Part shown: piece by piece, positions 57,365 to 64,000 of the stretch
How the letters are laid out: each line of letters starts with the position of its first letter
Numbering within the stretch: the first letter of the stretch is position 1
DNA from: Planococcus sp. MSAK28401
GTDB lineage: Bacteria; Bacillota; Bacilli; Bacillales_A; Planococcaceae
Assembly: GCF_018283455.1 (NCBI RefSeq)
Contig: NZ_JAAMTH010000001.1
Span: 2,585,501-2,649,500 of the forward strand
Direction: 5' to 3'
Length of the DNA: 64,000 bases
Translations under genes and position numbers: made by a program
Notes under the pieces: model-generated
Databases searched by the model: none
What the model saw: the letters and a program-made list of their open reading frames with translations, nothing else
Told to the model about the DNA's origin: nothing

Positions 57365-57528
57365 GTGCCCTCCTATTGTTTCTGATTAGTAACCTATAAT
57401 CCAATTTTGAAGATTGATTTATTGTGCAGTGCTTGAATATTCTGCTTGTTTGAAACCATTTACCCGTTATACCGTACAGTATGTTAAAGGAATTAACATT
57501 TTTTTCAAAAACCCAACTGGAGGTCCTT

Positions 57529-57852
57529 ATGAAAAACATACTCACCGTCTTAATTACCATGCTTGTACTCGTACTTGGCAATTGGCTTGTAAGCTTTTTT
57601 ACGCCACTCGGATTTTTGGACATCGCCATCCCGTTCGCTGGGCTCGCGGTCGTCATCGTATTCTTTTTCAAGTCGAAAGGCGGGATGGCCAGCCGTCATT
57701 TGGATATGTCGATTCAAGGATCGACTGGCATCCGGATGGAACAGAGCACTCCTGTCTCCGATCGCTCCTATATTTTGATCGGCTCGATTTTGTATTTGGT
57801 GCTGATGGTCGGGGTTACGTTTTTCGCCTATCGTGACTATTTCTTTAATTAA
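57529..57852 (+). CDS. Small membrane protein upstream of the fused permease
   Basis: A 107-aa protein with helices NILTVLITMLVLVLGNWLVS, LDIAIPFAGLAVVIVFFF and LIGSILYLVLMVGVTFFAY. The ATG at 57529 follows TGGAGG. It precedes the OppB-OppC-like permease gene by 38 bp and probably shares its transcript. Unknown function. Confidence 0.7.
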   Translation: MKNILTVLITMLVLVLGNWLVSFFTPLGFLDIAIPFAGLAVVIVFFFKSKGGMASRHLDMSIQGSTGIRMEQSTPVSDRSYILIGSILYLVLMVGVTFFAYRDYFFN

Positions 57853-57890
57853 GTGCGAAGCGACCATCATTTTGTTTAAGGGGGGCGAAT

Positions 57891-59867
57891 ATGAAAAGTT
57901 TATGGACGATTTTAACAAAATTTATCTTTGGTGTGATTGGCATTATTTTAATCAGTGCTGCTCCAGCTTTATTCAACGGGACTTCTTTTTTGAATTTCCG
58001 TTCTTATGGAGAGGCTTTGCAAATGATCTTCACCGGGTTTACGACTGCTTCCGAATGGACCTTGAGCTACCGCGTTCCGGGTTCTCTTGAGACGATTCCG
58101 GTGTCCTTTGAGAAGTTTTTAAGCGGGCCTTATGTGTATTCGATGTCGATTTTCCTCATGGCACTGGCGTTAGCTTTCGTTTCAGCCTTTATTCTTTCCT
58201 TTGCCGTGTTGTTGTCGAAAGGCGCCTTGAAGCGCTCAATGTTGGAAATCATTAAGCTCCTTCAGTCTTTCCCTGACTTCGCCTACATATTCTTGATTCA
58301 AATTGGCGTCATCGCTATTTTTCAACGGACCGGGTTTTTGCTTCTTAGCTTTTACAGCTTGGGCGGCGAGGAGATTTACTTGGCGCCCGTCGTCTGTTTA
58401 TCGGTCGTGCCTGCGGTATTATTTTTGAAGCTGTTCATTTTATTGTACGAAGAAGAACAGCGATACCCTTACGTGGAACTTGCACGTTCCAAAGGGCTGA
58501 GCCGTTTTGAGGTCTTGTGGAAGCATTGCACGTCCAATGTATTGAAAAGCGCATTCTATCAATCCAAATCGATTGTGTGGCTGGCGCTTTCTGCGTTATT
58601 GATCATTGAGCATTTATTCGGGGTGGAAGGCATCCTGTACTATTTGCGCAATGATTTCAGCCCGAAAGGCATTGCGTTCATCCTCTTGACAGTGTTCATC
58701 CCATTCTTCATTTTCTATGCCGTAGTGGAGTTGTGGCTTGGGAAATACGAGATTGAGCGAAATGCGGTGTTTGCCAAATTCAATTTACGCCTTTTCGACT
58801 TGAACGAAATCCGGGCTGGTTTCCGTTTGCTGTTCGCCAATCGACGGTCCACTTCGACGCGCTTGGCAACTCTCAAAAACCCGCGCATCTTGATTCCTTC
58901 AGTTATCGTGCTCGGTTTGTTCACAACGAGTGTCCTTTATGCTGTGTTCACCGGTGATGCCATCGCGCAAACGAATTATGTATACGACGAAGAGGGCAGC
59001 ATTGAAAGCAGCGCGCCGCATTCACCGTCCGCTGAAAGCCTATTCGGCACCGATCCATACGGCTATTCCATCGCCCAGCAATTATTGGTCGGCATGAAAT
59101 ACACCATTGTCTTGAGTTTATTGATAGCCGGTTTGCGCATCGTTTTCGGCTATTTGTTCGGCGTGGTGTATACCTTTTTCTTTACCGACAAGCTGCGGCA
59201 TTTCGTCAATTCAATCGCAGATGGCATGCATTTCTTGCCGCTGACTTTGGTGACTTATATTTTATTGCTGCCGGTCCTCATCAGTTACGGCCAATGGGAT
59301 CTGAGTTTGACGGAGCGCTTAATTTTCCAAGTGTTGATCATGTCACTCGTCGTTTTGCCAATCACGACAAGCGCCATCGGGAATGAAATGAACGACACCT
59401 TGAAGAAAGAGTATGTCATCAGTTCGGTCTTGATGGGCGGGTCGATGAGTTGGATCCTCTCGAAGCACATCCAGCCGGAGCTATGGCCGAAACTCGTGTT
59501 GATGTGGGTGCAGCACATCATTCAAGTGCTGCAGATGTTCGTCCACCTTGGCATTTTGAATATCTTCGTCGGCGGCGCTCTTGCCCAAGCCGATTCGACG
59601 CGGCTCGTTCCGGAAATTTACGAACTATCGGGCATGATCGCCATTTCCCGGGAAGTTTTCTCCACCAATCAATTCTGGATGATCCTCCCTCCCTTGGCTG
59701 TGTTCATGATTTTGATCTATTGCTTTATCACAATCGCTGAAGGGCTTACGCAGAAACGATTGCCTGTTGTGCAGCCAGAAGTTGAAGACGTGCGTGACAC
59801 GGCAAAGAGCTCAGACCCAAAGCCATCTTTTGTACGAATCCGCTATGCGGAAGTCAATAAAGAATGA
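57891..59867 (+). CDS. Fused OppB-OppC-like ABC permease
   Basis: A 658-aa protein that joins two binding-protein-dependent permease domains. The N-half resembles DppB/OppB (SFPDFAYIFLIQIGVIAIFQ; EEQRYPYVELARSKGLSRFE, the EAA-like loop). The C-half resembles DppC/OppC (FGTDPYGYSIAQQLLVGMKY; LLIAGLRIVFGYLFGVVY). About 12 helices in total. Peptide or nickel permeases normally come as two genes with ATPases and a binding protein; none is adjacent, so it must borrow partners encoded elsewhere. Confidence 0.8.
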   Translation: MKSLWTILTKFIFGVIGIILISAAPALFNGTSFLNFRSYGEALQMIFTGFTTASEWTLSYRVPGSLETIPVSFEKFLSGPYVYSMSIFLMALALAFVSAFILSFAVLLSKGALKRSMLEIIKLLQSFPDFAYIFLIQIGVIAIFQRTGFLLLSFYSLGGEEIYLAPVVCLSVVPAVLFLKLFILLYEEEQRYPYVELARSKGLSRFEVLWKHCTSNVLKSAFYQSKSIVWLALSALLIIEHLFGVEGILYYLRNDFSPKGIAFILLTVFIPFFIFYAVVELWLGKYEIERNAVFAKFNLRLFDLNEIRAGFRLLFANRRSTSTRLATLKNPRILIPSVIVLGLFTTSVLYAVFTGDAIAQTNYVYDEEGSIESSAPHSPSAESLFGTDPYGYSIAQQLLVGMKYTIVLSLLIAGLRIVFGYLFGVVYTFFFTDKLRHFVNSIADGMHFLPLTLVTYILLLPVLISYGQWDLSLTERLIFQVLIMSLVVLPITTSAIGNEMNDTLKKEYVISSVLMGGSMSWILSKHIQPELWPKLVLMWVQHIIQVLQMFVHLGILNIFVGGALAQADSTRLVPEIYELSGMIAISREVFSTNQFWMILPPLAVFMILIYCFITIAEGLTQKRLPVVQPEVEDVRDTAKSSDPKPSFVRIRYAEVNKE

Positions 59868-59898
59868 CCGGCTTACCTCATCGATAAAGGAGAATTGG

Positions 59899-60396
59899 AT
59901 GCTATTTACAAAATGGACTCTCTACCAAGCGGCCGCTGTGGCAGGTCTGATTGCACTCGCTGTTGTGGCCGAATTTTATTCACTTGATATCGGGAACGCG
60001 CTTACGTCCGGTGCCATCAGTTCGATGCTGATCGTACTGACCTTCATCTTGCTGAGTACGAGCTTGATTCATTTGTTTTTCATCTTTCACAGCAAAAAAA
60101 GCGAACGTTTCCTGTCGCATCCTTTGTGGAACAAGATGAACGTGCTGTCGGGCTTGTTGCTCGCGGTTTCTGTCGTACTGTTTATAGCCGCTTCACTGAT
60201 CACCTCGGTGAATGAATGGCTCACAAATTATCGCTGGAATTTATACGGGATCGTTTATTTCTTCTTGTTCCTCTATAGCCTATTCGTACTGTCAGTCGTT
60301 CACAAAGTGAAGCAAGACAGCGCGAAAGAAACGAAAATCGAAATCTCGTTCGGCGCTACTGTCGTAAGCCTATGCGTATTGCTTTTTCTTCTTTAA
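59899..60396 (+). CDS. Five-helix membrane protein
   Basis: A 165-aa protein with about five helices (YQAAAVAGLIALAVVAEF; SMLIVLTFILLSTSLIHLFF; VLSGLLLAVSVVLFIAASL; LYGIVYFFLFLYSLFVL; GATVVSLCVLLFLL). ATG 59899 follows AAAGGAGAATTGG. It is the third gene of the 57529-60396 run and ends at a terminator. Unknown function. Confidence 0.7.
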   Translation: MLFTKWTLYQAAAVAGLIALAVVAEFYSLDIGNALTSGAISSMLIVLTFILLSTSLIHLFFIFHSKKSERFLSHPLWNKMNVLSGLLLAVSVVLFIAASLITSVNEWLTNYRWNLYGIVYFFLFLYSLFVLSVVHKVKQDSAKETKIEISFGATVVSLCVLLFLL

Positions 60397-60400
60397 TATC

Positions 60401-60456
60401 AAAAACAGCCTCCGCTCGAGACCATTCTATGGCTCGAACTGAAGGCTGTTTTATTT
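60401..60456 (+). terminator. Terminator
   Basis: AAAACAGCCT pairs with AGGCTGTTTT, with inner CTCGAG-like pairing; T-rich after the stem. Confidence 0.75.
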
Positions 60457-60606
60457 GGTTGTTATTTTGTATTAGCGAGGCATATATTCTTGTCACCGAT
60501 TCTTGAAGCTCACTCACAACTCGAGTTTTGACTGAATAATTACTCATACCAAAGGCTTCTGACACGAGTTGGTGTAAGAGGCCTTTTAGCAAATATGGAA
60601 TCCCAT

Positions 60607-60822
60607 TTATTTGTCTTTTTTAAAATAGTCAATTGCTAATAATGCAATAGCTACTAGTGCAGTAATTATGCTCAACAAATAAAGCGATTGAGTTTGAGGC
60701 GTGAGAATACTTTGCCCATAACTTCCGGTAATTGACCTGAGAACGGCTGAAGCAATATAGGCAGCGGAAAACATAATTGCGGCAGAAATAAAAAGCCCAG
60801 TTGAGACAATGACGTATTTCAT
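60607..60822 (-). CDS. Two-helix membrane protein
   Basis: A 71-aa protein (IVSTGLFISAAIMFSAAYIA and LYLLSIITALVAIALLAIDY) with a basic end. The ATG follows AAGGGAG. Unknown function. Confidence 0.65.
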   Translation of the reverse strand: MKYVIVSTGLFISAAIMFSAAYIASAVLRSITGSYGQSILTPQTQSLYLLSIITALVAIALLAIDYFKKDK

Positions 60823-60928
60823 TTGATACTCCCTTTACCACTAGTTTTTCTACACGGCTGCAAAGAAGATTACACCTACTTAATACCTCTAGTTCGAGCC
60901 CACAAGAGAATTCGAACCGGAGGCTGCT

Positions 60929-61276
60929 TTATCTGATTGAATACAATTTTTTGGGGCCTTGCCGTTTTGGCATAATTCCAAGTTCAGCAACGAACATCAT
61001 CAATAAGCAATAGAACGCAGTCAGGCTAGCGGCATTGGCTGTGCTAGCGGGTTGAGGAAATGAATAATTGTAGACAGCCAAATTGACGATCAATGCCAGG
61101 ACAAATCCTACGTATGACAAGGTAAGTATGTGATTTCCAACGATTATTCGTTTATCGTTTGTCGAATCCCATGGCACCGACTTCGCGACGACAAGAGATT
61201 CTTTGATTTGCCCAAATGCTCCGTAGGCAAACGCTGCGATGATGAGAATCGGAACGAGATCGATTAACCATTCCAT
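60929..61276 (-). CDS. Three-helix membrane protein
   Basis: A 115-aa protein with helices DLVPILIIAAFAYGAF, ILTLSYVGFVLALIVNLAVY and LTAFYCLLMMFVAELGI. It follows the DUF4306 gene by 25 bp on the same strand. The start has GGAGGTGTTC upstream. Unknown function. Confidence 0.7.
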   Translation of the reverse strand: MEWLIDLVPILIIAAFAYGAFGQIKESLVVAKSVPWDSTNDKRIIVGNHILTLSYVGFVLALIVNLAVYNYSFPQPASTANAASLTAFYCLLMMFVAELGIMPKRQGPKKLYSIR

Positions 61277-61301
61277 TTGAACACCTCCAAATTAAGAATC
61301 C

Positions 61302-61787
61302 TTAGTTCGTCCGTTGGGCTGCGCGGCGCATCCATTTTTGATTGTTGCTGTACAGGATGAGCACGAGCGTCAAGAGACCTGATAGCCCGAAGAAACCAGA
61401 GAATAAAGTTAGCCCGATCGTCGGTGAATTGAGCAACATCGCGCTCATCAAGAGCAAACCTACCGCCATTAGCGACAGGAAAATGATGTGCGTGGTCTTG
61501 CGGTTTCTCAATAGCCAAGCTGATAGCTGAAAGACGATGAACAAGAGTGATGCTGCCATCAATAATGGGAACAGCGGCTCGAATTTTGCCGCGTAGACGA
61601 AATGGTCGATCGCCAAAATATCATCCGCCTCGTTCACTGGCCCATTCAGCCATGTGGAAAAAACCGCCGAGTATTTCCACTCCCACGAAATATCGCGCAA
61701 TTGCCCGCCTTCATACCAACTGGCAAGTGTCGAAAAGATAAATACCAAAAATGCGCCGATCAGGTAAATGATGTTTTTGAATTTCAT
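61302..61787 (-). CDS. DUF4306-like membrane protein (YjdJ type)
   Basis: A 161-aa protein with an N-terminal helix (IIYLIGAFLVFIFSTLASWY), then YEGGQLRDISWEWKYSAVFS, typical of DUF4306/YjdJ, and three further helices (PLFPLLMAASLLFIVFQL; IIFLSLMAVGLLLMSAML; GLSGLLTLVLILYS). Function unknown. Operon with the gene at 60929. Confidence 0.7.
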   Translation of the reverse strand: MKFKNIIYLIGAFLVFIFSTLASWYEGGQLRDISWEWKYSAVFSTWLNGPVNEADDILAIDHFVYAAKFEPLFPLLMAASLLFIVFQLSAWLLRNRKTTHIIFLSLMAVGLLLMSAMLLNSPTIGLTLFSGFFGLSGLLTLVLILYSNNQKWMRRAAQRTN

Positions 61788-61829
61788 GCAATTCCCCTTT
61801 CAAACTTTTCGTTAATGGTGTTATATGTT

Positions 61830-62096
61830 TTACAGTTCGATGCCAATGTTTTTTAATTGCTCTTTTAAACTCCAATGTTTCGGCTGCTCTTTTTTCATAA
61901 ACCACTCTGCCCCGTTTGCTAACCATTCCGTTCTGTAGGTTTCAAATGTATAGCCTTGGTCTAAATCATCGTAGCCTGGTTGGAAAGCACAACAAGTGCA
62001 GATCAAGCTATAATCGGGAAGTCCATTTCTATAAAGTGGTCCTCGAAGACCGTCAAACCCACAAACTGAACAGACATAAAACTTCTTTTTGAACAT
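61830..62096 (-). CDS. Small zinc-ribbon-like protein
   Basis: An 88-aa cytosolic protein with CSVCGFDGL and CTCCAFQPGYDD, giving two CxxC pairs about 24 residues apart, which suggests one zinc site. The rest (GYTFETYRTEWLANGAEWF) is typical of a family of uncharacterised Firmicutes proteins often placed near toxin or immunity genes; none is seen here. Confidence 0.7.
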   Translation of the reverse strand: MFKKKFYVCSVCGFDGLRGPLYRNGLPDYSLICTCCAFQPGYDDLDQGYTFETYRTEWLANGAEWFMKKEQPKHWSLKEQLKNIGIEL

Positions 62097-62313
62097 TATT
62101 TATGCCCTCACCTTTTCGCTATCCTTTTGCAAATCAAGCAATTTTCTTACCTGTATTACTAAGATTTATTTTCTTTAATATACTAAGTCTCAGCTGGAAT
62201 ATCTACATAATTATGGAAATAAATAAAGTTTATATAAAAACTACGCTTGTTTTATCTCAGTCCACTCTGTATTTAACATTGAGCTTTTAGAATTTGTAAA
62301 TCTCCATCAATAG
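62097..62313. other. Intergenic region
   Basis: AT-rich, no supported gene. The promoter of the small zinc protein gene and part of the DUF606 promoter region lie here. Confidence 0.3.
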
Positions 62314-62325
62314 GGACATATGTCC
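62314..62325. promoter_or_regulatory. Palindromic operator upstream of the DUF606 operon
   Basis: GGACATATGTCC is a perfect 12-bp palindrome 55 bp before the ATG at 62381. It may be the site of the Crp/Fnr-type regulator encoded by the second gene. Confidence 0.45.
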
Positions 62326-62380
62326 TTCCGTGTGTTTGAAATGCCGATTATCCTTATATTAACGAAAGGCGGCGAACTAG

Positions 62381-62806
62381 ATGAAAGGAATTCTATTTGC
62401 GCTGGCGGGCGGGTTTTTCCTGACCTTCCAGAGCGTGGCGAATGCGACGATCAGTGACCAAATCGGAACTTGGCAAGCGGCGGCGATGACCCAGTTGACA
62501 GGCTTTGTGCTGGCGATCTTAATCGTTTTGGCATTGAAAGACACATCCATCAAACATTTGAAACAAGTCTCCCCTCTATATGCCTCAGGCGGCTTGCTCG
62601 CGGCGTTTATTTTGTTCAGCAATATGACCGCTGTCCATCGCATGGGCGTGACGCTGACGATCAGCATGTTCCTTATTGCACAGCTGATTGCGGCGATCGT
62701 CATCGATGGCAAAGGCTGGTTCGATATGGCGAAGAAGAATGTCGGAAAGACGCAAATTGCGGGCGTGTTATTGATGATTACCGGCATCCTTGTATTGAAA
62801 TGGTGA
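62381..62806 (+). CDS. DMT/DUF606 (YdcZ-like) transporter subunit
   Basis: A 141-aa protein with five helices (ILFALAGGFFLTFQSVANAT; LTGFVLAILIVLAL; LYASGGLLAAFILFSNMTAV; ISMFLIAQLIAAIVIDG; IAGVLLMITGILVLKW). This is the half-size DUF606 form of drug/metabolite transporters. A second DUF606 gene lies two genes on, so the two could form a heterodimer. The ATG follows AAAGGCGG. Confidence 0.8.
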   Translation: MKGILFALAGGFFLTFQSVANATISDQIGTWQAAAMTQLTGFVLAILIVLALKDTSIKHLKQVSPLYASGGLLAAFILFSNMTAVHRMGVTLTISMFLIAQLIAAIVIDGKGWFDMAKKNVGKTQIAGVLLMITGILVLKW

Positions 62807-62818
62807 GGAGGAAAAACC

Positions 62819-63481
62819 ATGAAGGCAATTGATGAGTATCTTCAGCAGTATGAATTGGCAGATTTGTTCCCTGCTGGCGTCGTCGACTCGATGCAGATCG
62901 AACGGTATGCGGCTGGGCATAGATTGTTCTCACAAGGTGACACCGCGGACACCTTGTACTTGCTTGTAGAGGGCAAATTGAAGATTTCCATGTTGTCGCC
63001 AGAAGGCAAACGACTGATTTTGGCATTCAAAACGCCTTTTGATATCGTCGGCGATATCGAATACGTACAGAAATGCCCGTTCATCAATACGGTCGAAGCT
63101 GTAACGGATTTGGTATTGCTGAGGGTTCCGCATCGCGCATTAGATCATGAAATGAGCGACAATTTCCTATTTCAGCAATTTCTGTTGGAGACGATTACGC
63201 GCAAGTTCGTGACGAAAGCGCAGGAATTGAATTTCAATTTGCTGTATGCGGTCGATGTCCGTGTCGCGAGTTATTTGTTATCGATGACGCCGGATAAACC
63301 GAGGCTCGACTCCCCGTCGCTCGTCGATATGGCGGACTTGATCGGCACGAGCTATCGCCATTTGAACCGGGTGCTTCAAAAATTTGAGCAATCCGGCTGG
63401 ATCAAACGCAACAACGGCAAGATCGATTTGCTCGACCGGGACGCTTTATTGAATCAGGCGGGCCATAATATATACGAATAG
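62819..63481 (+). CDS. Crp/Fnr-family regulator (YeiL-like)
   Basis: A 220-aa regulator: cyclic-nucleotide-binding-like beta-roll (QGDTADTLYLLVEGKLKISM; DIVGDIEYVQKCPFINTVEA) and C-terminal helix-turn-helix (VDMADLIGTSYRHLNRVLQK). No Fnr-type Cys cluster is seen. Encoded between two DUF606 transporter genes with tight spacing; it probably controls them. The ATG follows GAGGAGG; the stop overlaps the ribosome binding site of the next gene. Confidence 0.82.
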   Translation: MKAIDEYLQQYELADLFPAGVVDSMQIERYAAGHRLFSQGDTADTLYLLVEGKLKISMLSPEGKRLILAFKTPFDIVGDIEYVQKCPFINTVEAVTDLVLLRVPHRALDHEMSDNFLFQQFLLETITRKFVTKAQELNFNLLYAVDVRVASYLLSMTPDKPRLDSPSLVDMADLIGTSYRHLNRVLQKFEQSGWIKRNNGKIDLLDRDALLNQAGHNIYE

Positions 63482-63492
63482 GAGGAACTCTC

Positions 63493-63975
63493 ATAGTTCT
63501 CGGCATTATACTGGCTCTTTCAGGCGGCGTTTTTGTCTGCCTGCAAAATATATTCAATGCGAATGTGAAACAACACGTCAGCGTCTGGGCGACGACGGCA
63601 CTCGTGTTATTTCTCGGTTTTTTCGGCTCGTTTATCGCAGGCTTTGCTGTTAATGGCACGAGCTTATTCCGCTTCGAGGCAGAGCCGTGGTTTTGGTTCA
63701 GCGGCGTACTCGGGGTCGGGGTAGTCGTTTGCGTCACGCAAGGCGTCCAGGCATTGGGCCCGAGCCGCGCGATCTCGATTGTTATGGTATCGCAAATTTT
63801 CTTCGGGTTGATGTGGGACACGGCGGGCTGGTTCGGGCTTGAGCAAGTTCCGTTCACCTGGCAATCGCTGCTTGGCGTTCTTTTGATCAGCGCAGGTATC
63901 TTATTGTTCCAACTGGGCCCTATATTGGAACAAAAGCCGTTTGTCCAAAAACAAAAAGCGCAGCATGAGGCTTGA
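63493..63975 (+). CDS. DMT/DUF606 transporter subunit with apparent AUA start
   Basis: A 160-aa protein with five helices. Family members begin (M)xLGIxLALxxGxxVxLQNxFNAxV; here the frame reads VLGIILALSGGVFVCLQNIF preceded by an ATA codon (63493-63495) that lies 7 nt after GGAGG. There is no ATG, GTG or TTG at the correct place; the first GTG is in NANVKQ, past the first helix. Either AUA is used as the start, the start was lost, or the base is a sequencing error. It ends close to the window edge. Confidence 0.75.
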   Translation: MVLGIILALSGGVFVCLQNIFNANVKQHVSVWATTALVLFLGFFGSFIAGFAVNGTSLFRFEAEPWFWFSGVLGVGVVVCVTQGVQALGPSRAISIVMVSQIFFGLMWDTAGWFGLEQVPFTWQSLLGVLLISAGILLFQLGPILEQKPFVQKQKAQHEA

Positions 63976-64000
63976 TTTTATAGTAAATTTTACTCTTCAT

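Noticed and set aside
60356..60592. A 78-codon minus-strand frame at the end of the 57.5-60.4 kb run.
   Set aside because: It covers a terminator hairpin and overlaps the end of a convincing plus-strand gene; no ribosome binding site.
62102..62290. A 62-codon plus-strand frame.
   Set aside because: No ribosome binding site, and the translation looks like a random AT-rich frame.

Overview
The window reads as chromosome of a low-to-mid GC Gram-positive bacterium of the order Bacillales, most likely family Planococcaceae (Planococcus/Planomicrobium-like). The basis is strong AGGAGG-type ribosome binding sites, Bacillus-type proteins (RibT, PaiA/PaiB, YdhK, YflT/GSP17M, YkkC/YkkD-like SMR pairs, ECF sigma/anti-sigma modules), lipoproteins with short lipoboxes, and T-box and guanidine riboswitches. 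The genus is an inference. No rRNA, tRNA, CRISPR array, transposase, integrase or origin was seen.

Layout. 0-9.5 kb: small housekeeping and accessory genes (GNAT acetyltransferases, VOC protein, peroxiredoxin, HAD dehalogenase, P-loop kinase, two Nudix hydrolases, alpha/beta hydrolase, nucleotidyltransferase), several small lipoproteins, and a ~150-bp palindromic intergenic element. 9.6-15.9 kb: a copper/metal block with a CopB-type P-ATPase (minus) divergent from a Cys-rich copper-storage-like four-helix protein (plus), a histidine kinase/response regulator pair, a YdhK (CopL-like) lipoprotein and a DUF305 membrane protein. A 9-bp direct repeat with 11-bp periodicity overlaps the predicted copB -35 region and is the likely target of the response regulator. 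15.9-17.5 kb: an MFS transporter behind a T-box leader whose specifier (CAA) and T-box discriminator position (C, pairing with G73) both point to tRNA-Gln. 17.5-22.4 kb: small membrane proteins, lipoproteins, a Nudix gene, a membrane-anchored Mrr-type nuclease and the remains of a YczE-type membrane protein gene. 22.4-24.1 kb: a marR-paiA-paiB operon with a dyad operator. 24.2-25.7 kb: a guanidine-I (ykkC) riboswitch that should control the SMR pair downstream, but is separated from it by ~700 bp carrying an inverted 47-aa gene and a duplicated copy of the SMR ribosome binding site and start. 25.8-29.9 kb: 3-hydroxyacyl-CoA dehydrogenase, YflT-like stress protein with a sigma-B-like promoter, and a fructokinase/sucrose-6-phosphate hydrolase operon with a cre site.

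From about 30 to 53 kb the DNA becomes visibly AT-rich and the content changes to an accessory tract: three ECF sigma/anti-sigma modules, a MacB/FtsX-type ABC transporter, a membrane-anchored MutS-like ATPase, an M50-like metallopeptidase, a HEAT-repeat protein, and a dozen 50-220-aa membrane or exported proteins of unknown function, with gene remnants between them. Two dispersed repeat families lie in the spacers: a palindrome with GAATGTAACTTA/TAAGTTACATTC arms and an 8-nt loop (six copies in 6.5 kb), and a terminator-linked element ending in ATATGTAAACT.

From 53.2 kb the base composition returns to that of the left side: GNAT, small membrane proteins, a stand-alone ribose-phosphate pyrophosphokinase paralogue, a fused OppB-OppC-like permease, a DUF4306 protein, a small zinc-ribbon protein, and finally a DUF606 - Crp/Fnr regulator - DUF606 operon. 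The second DUF606 gene appears to start with AUA.
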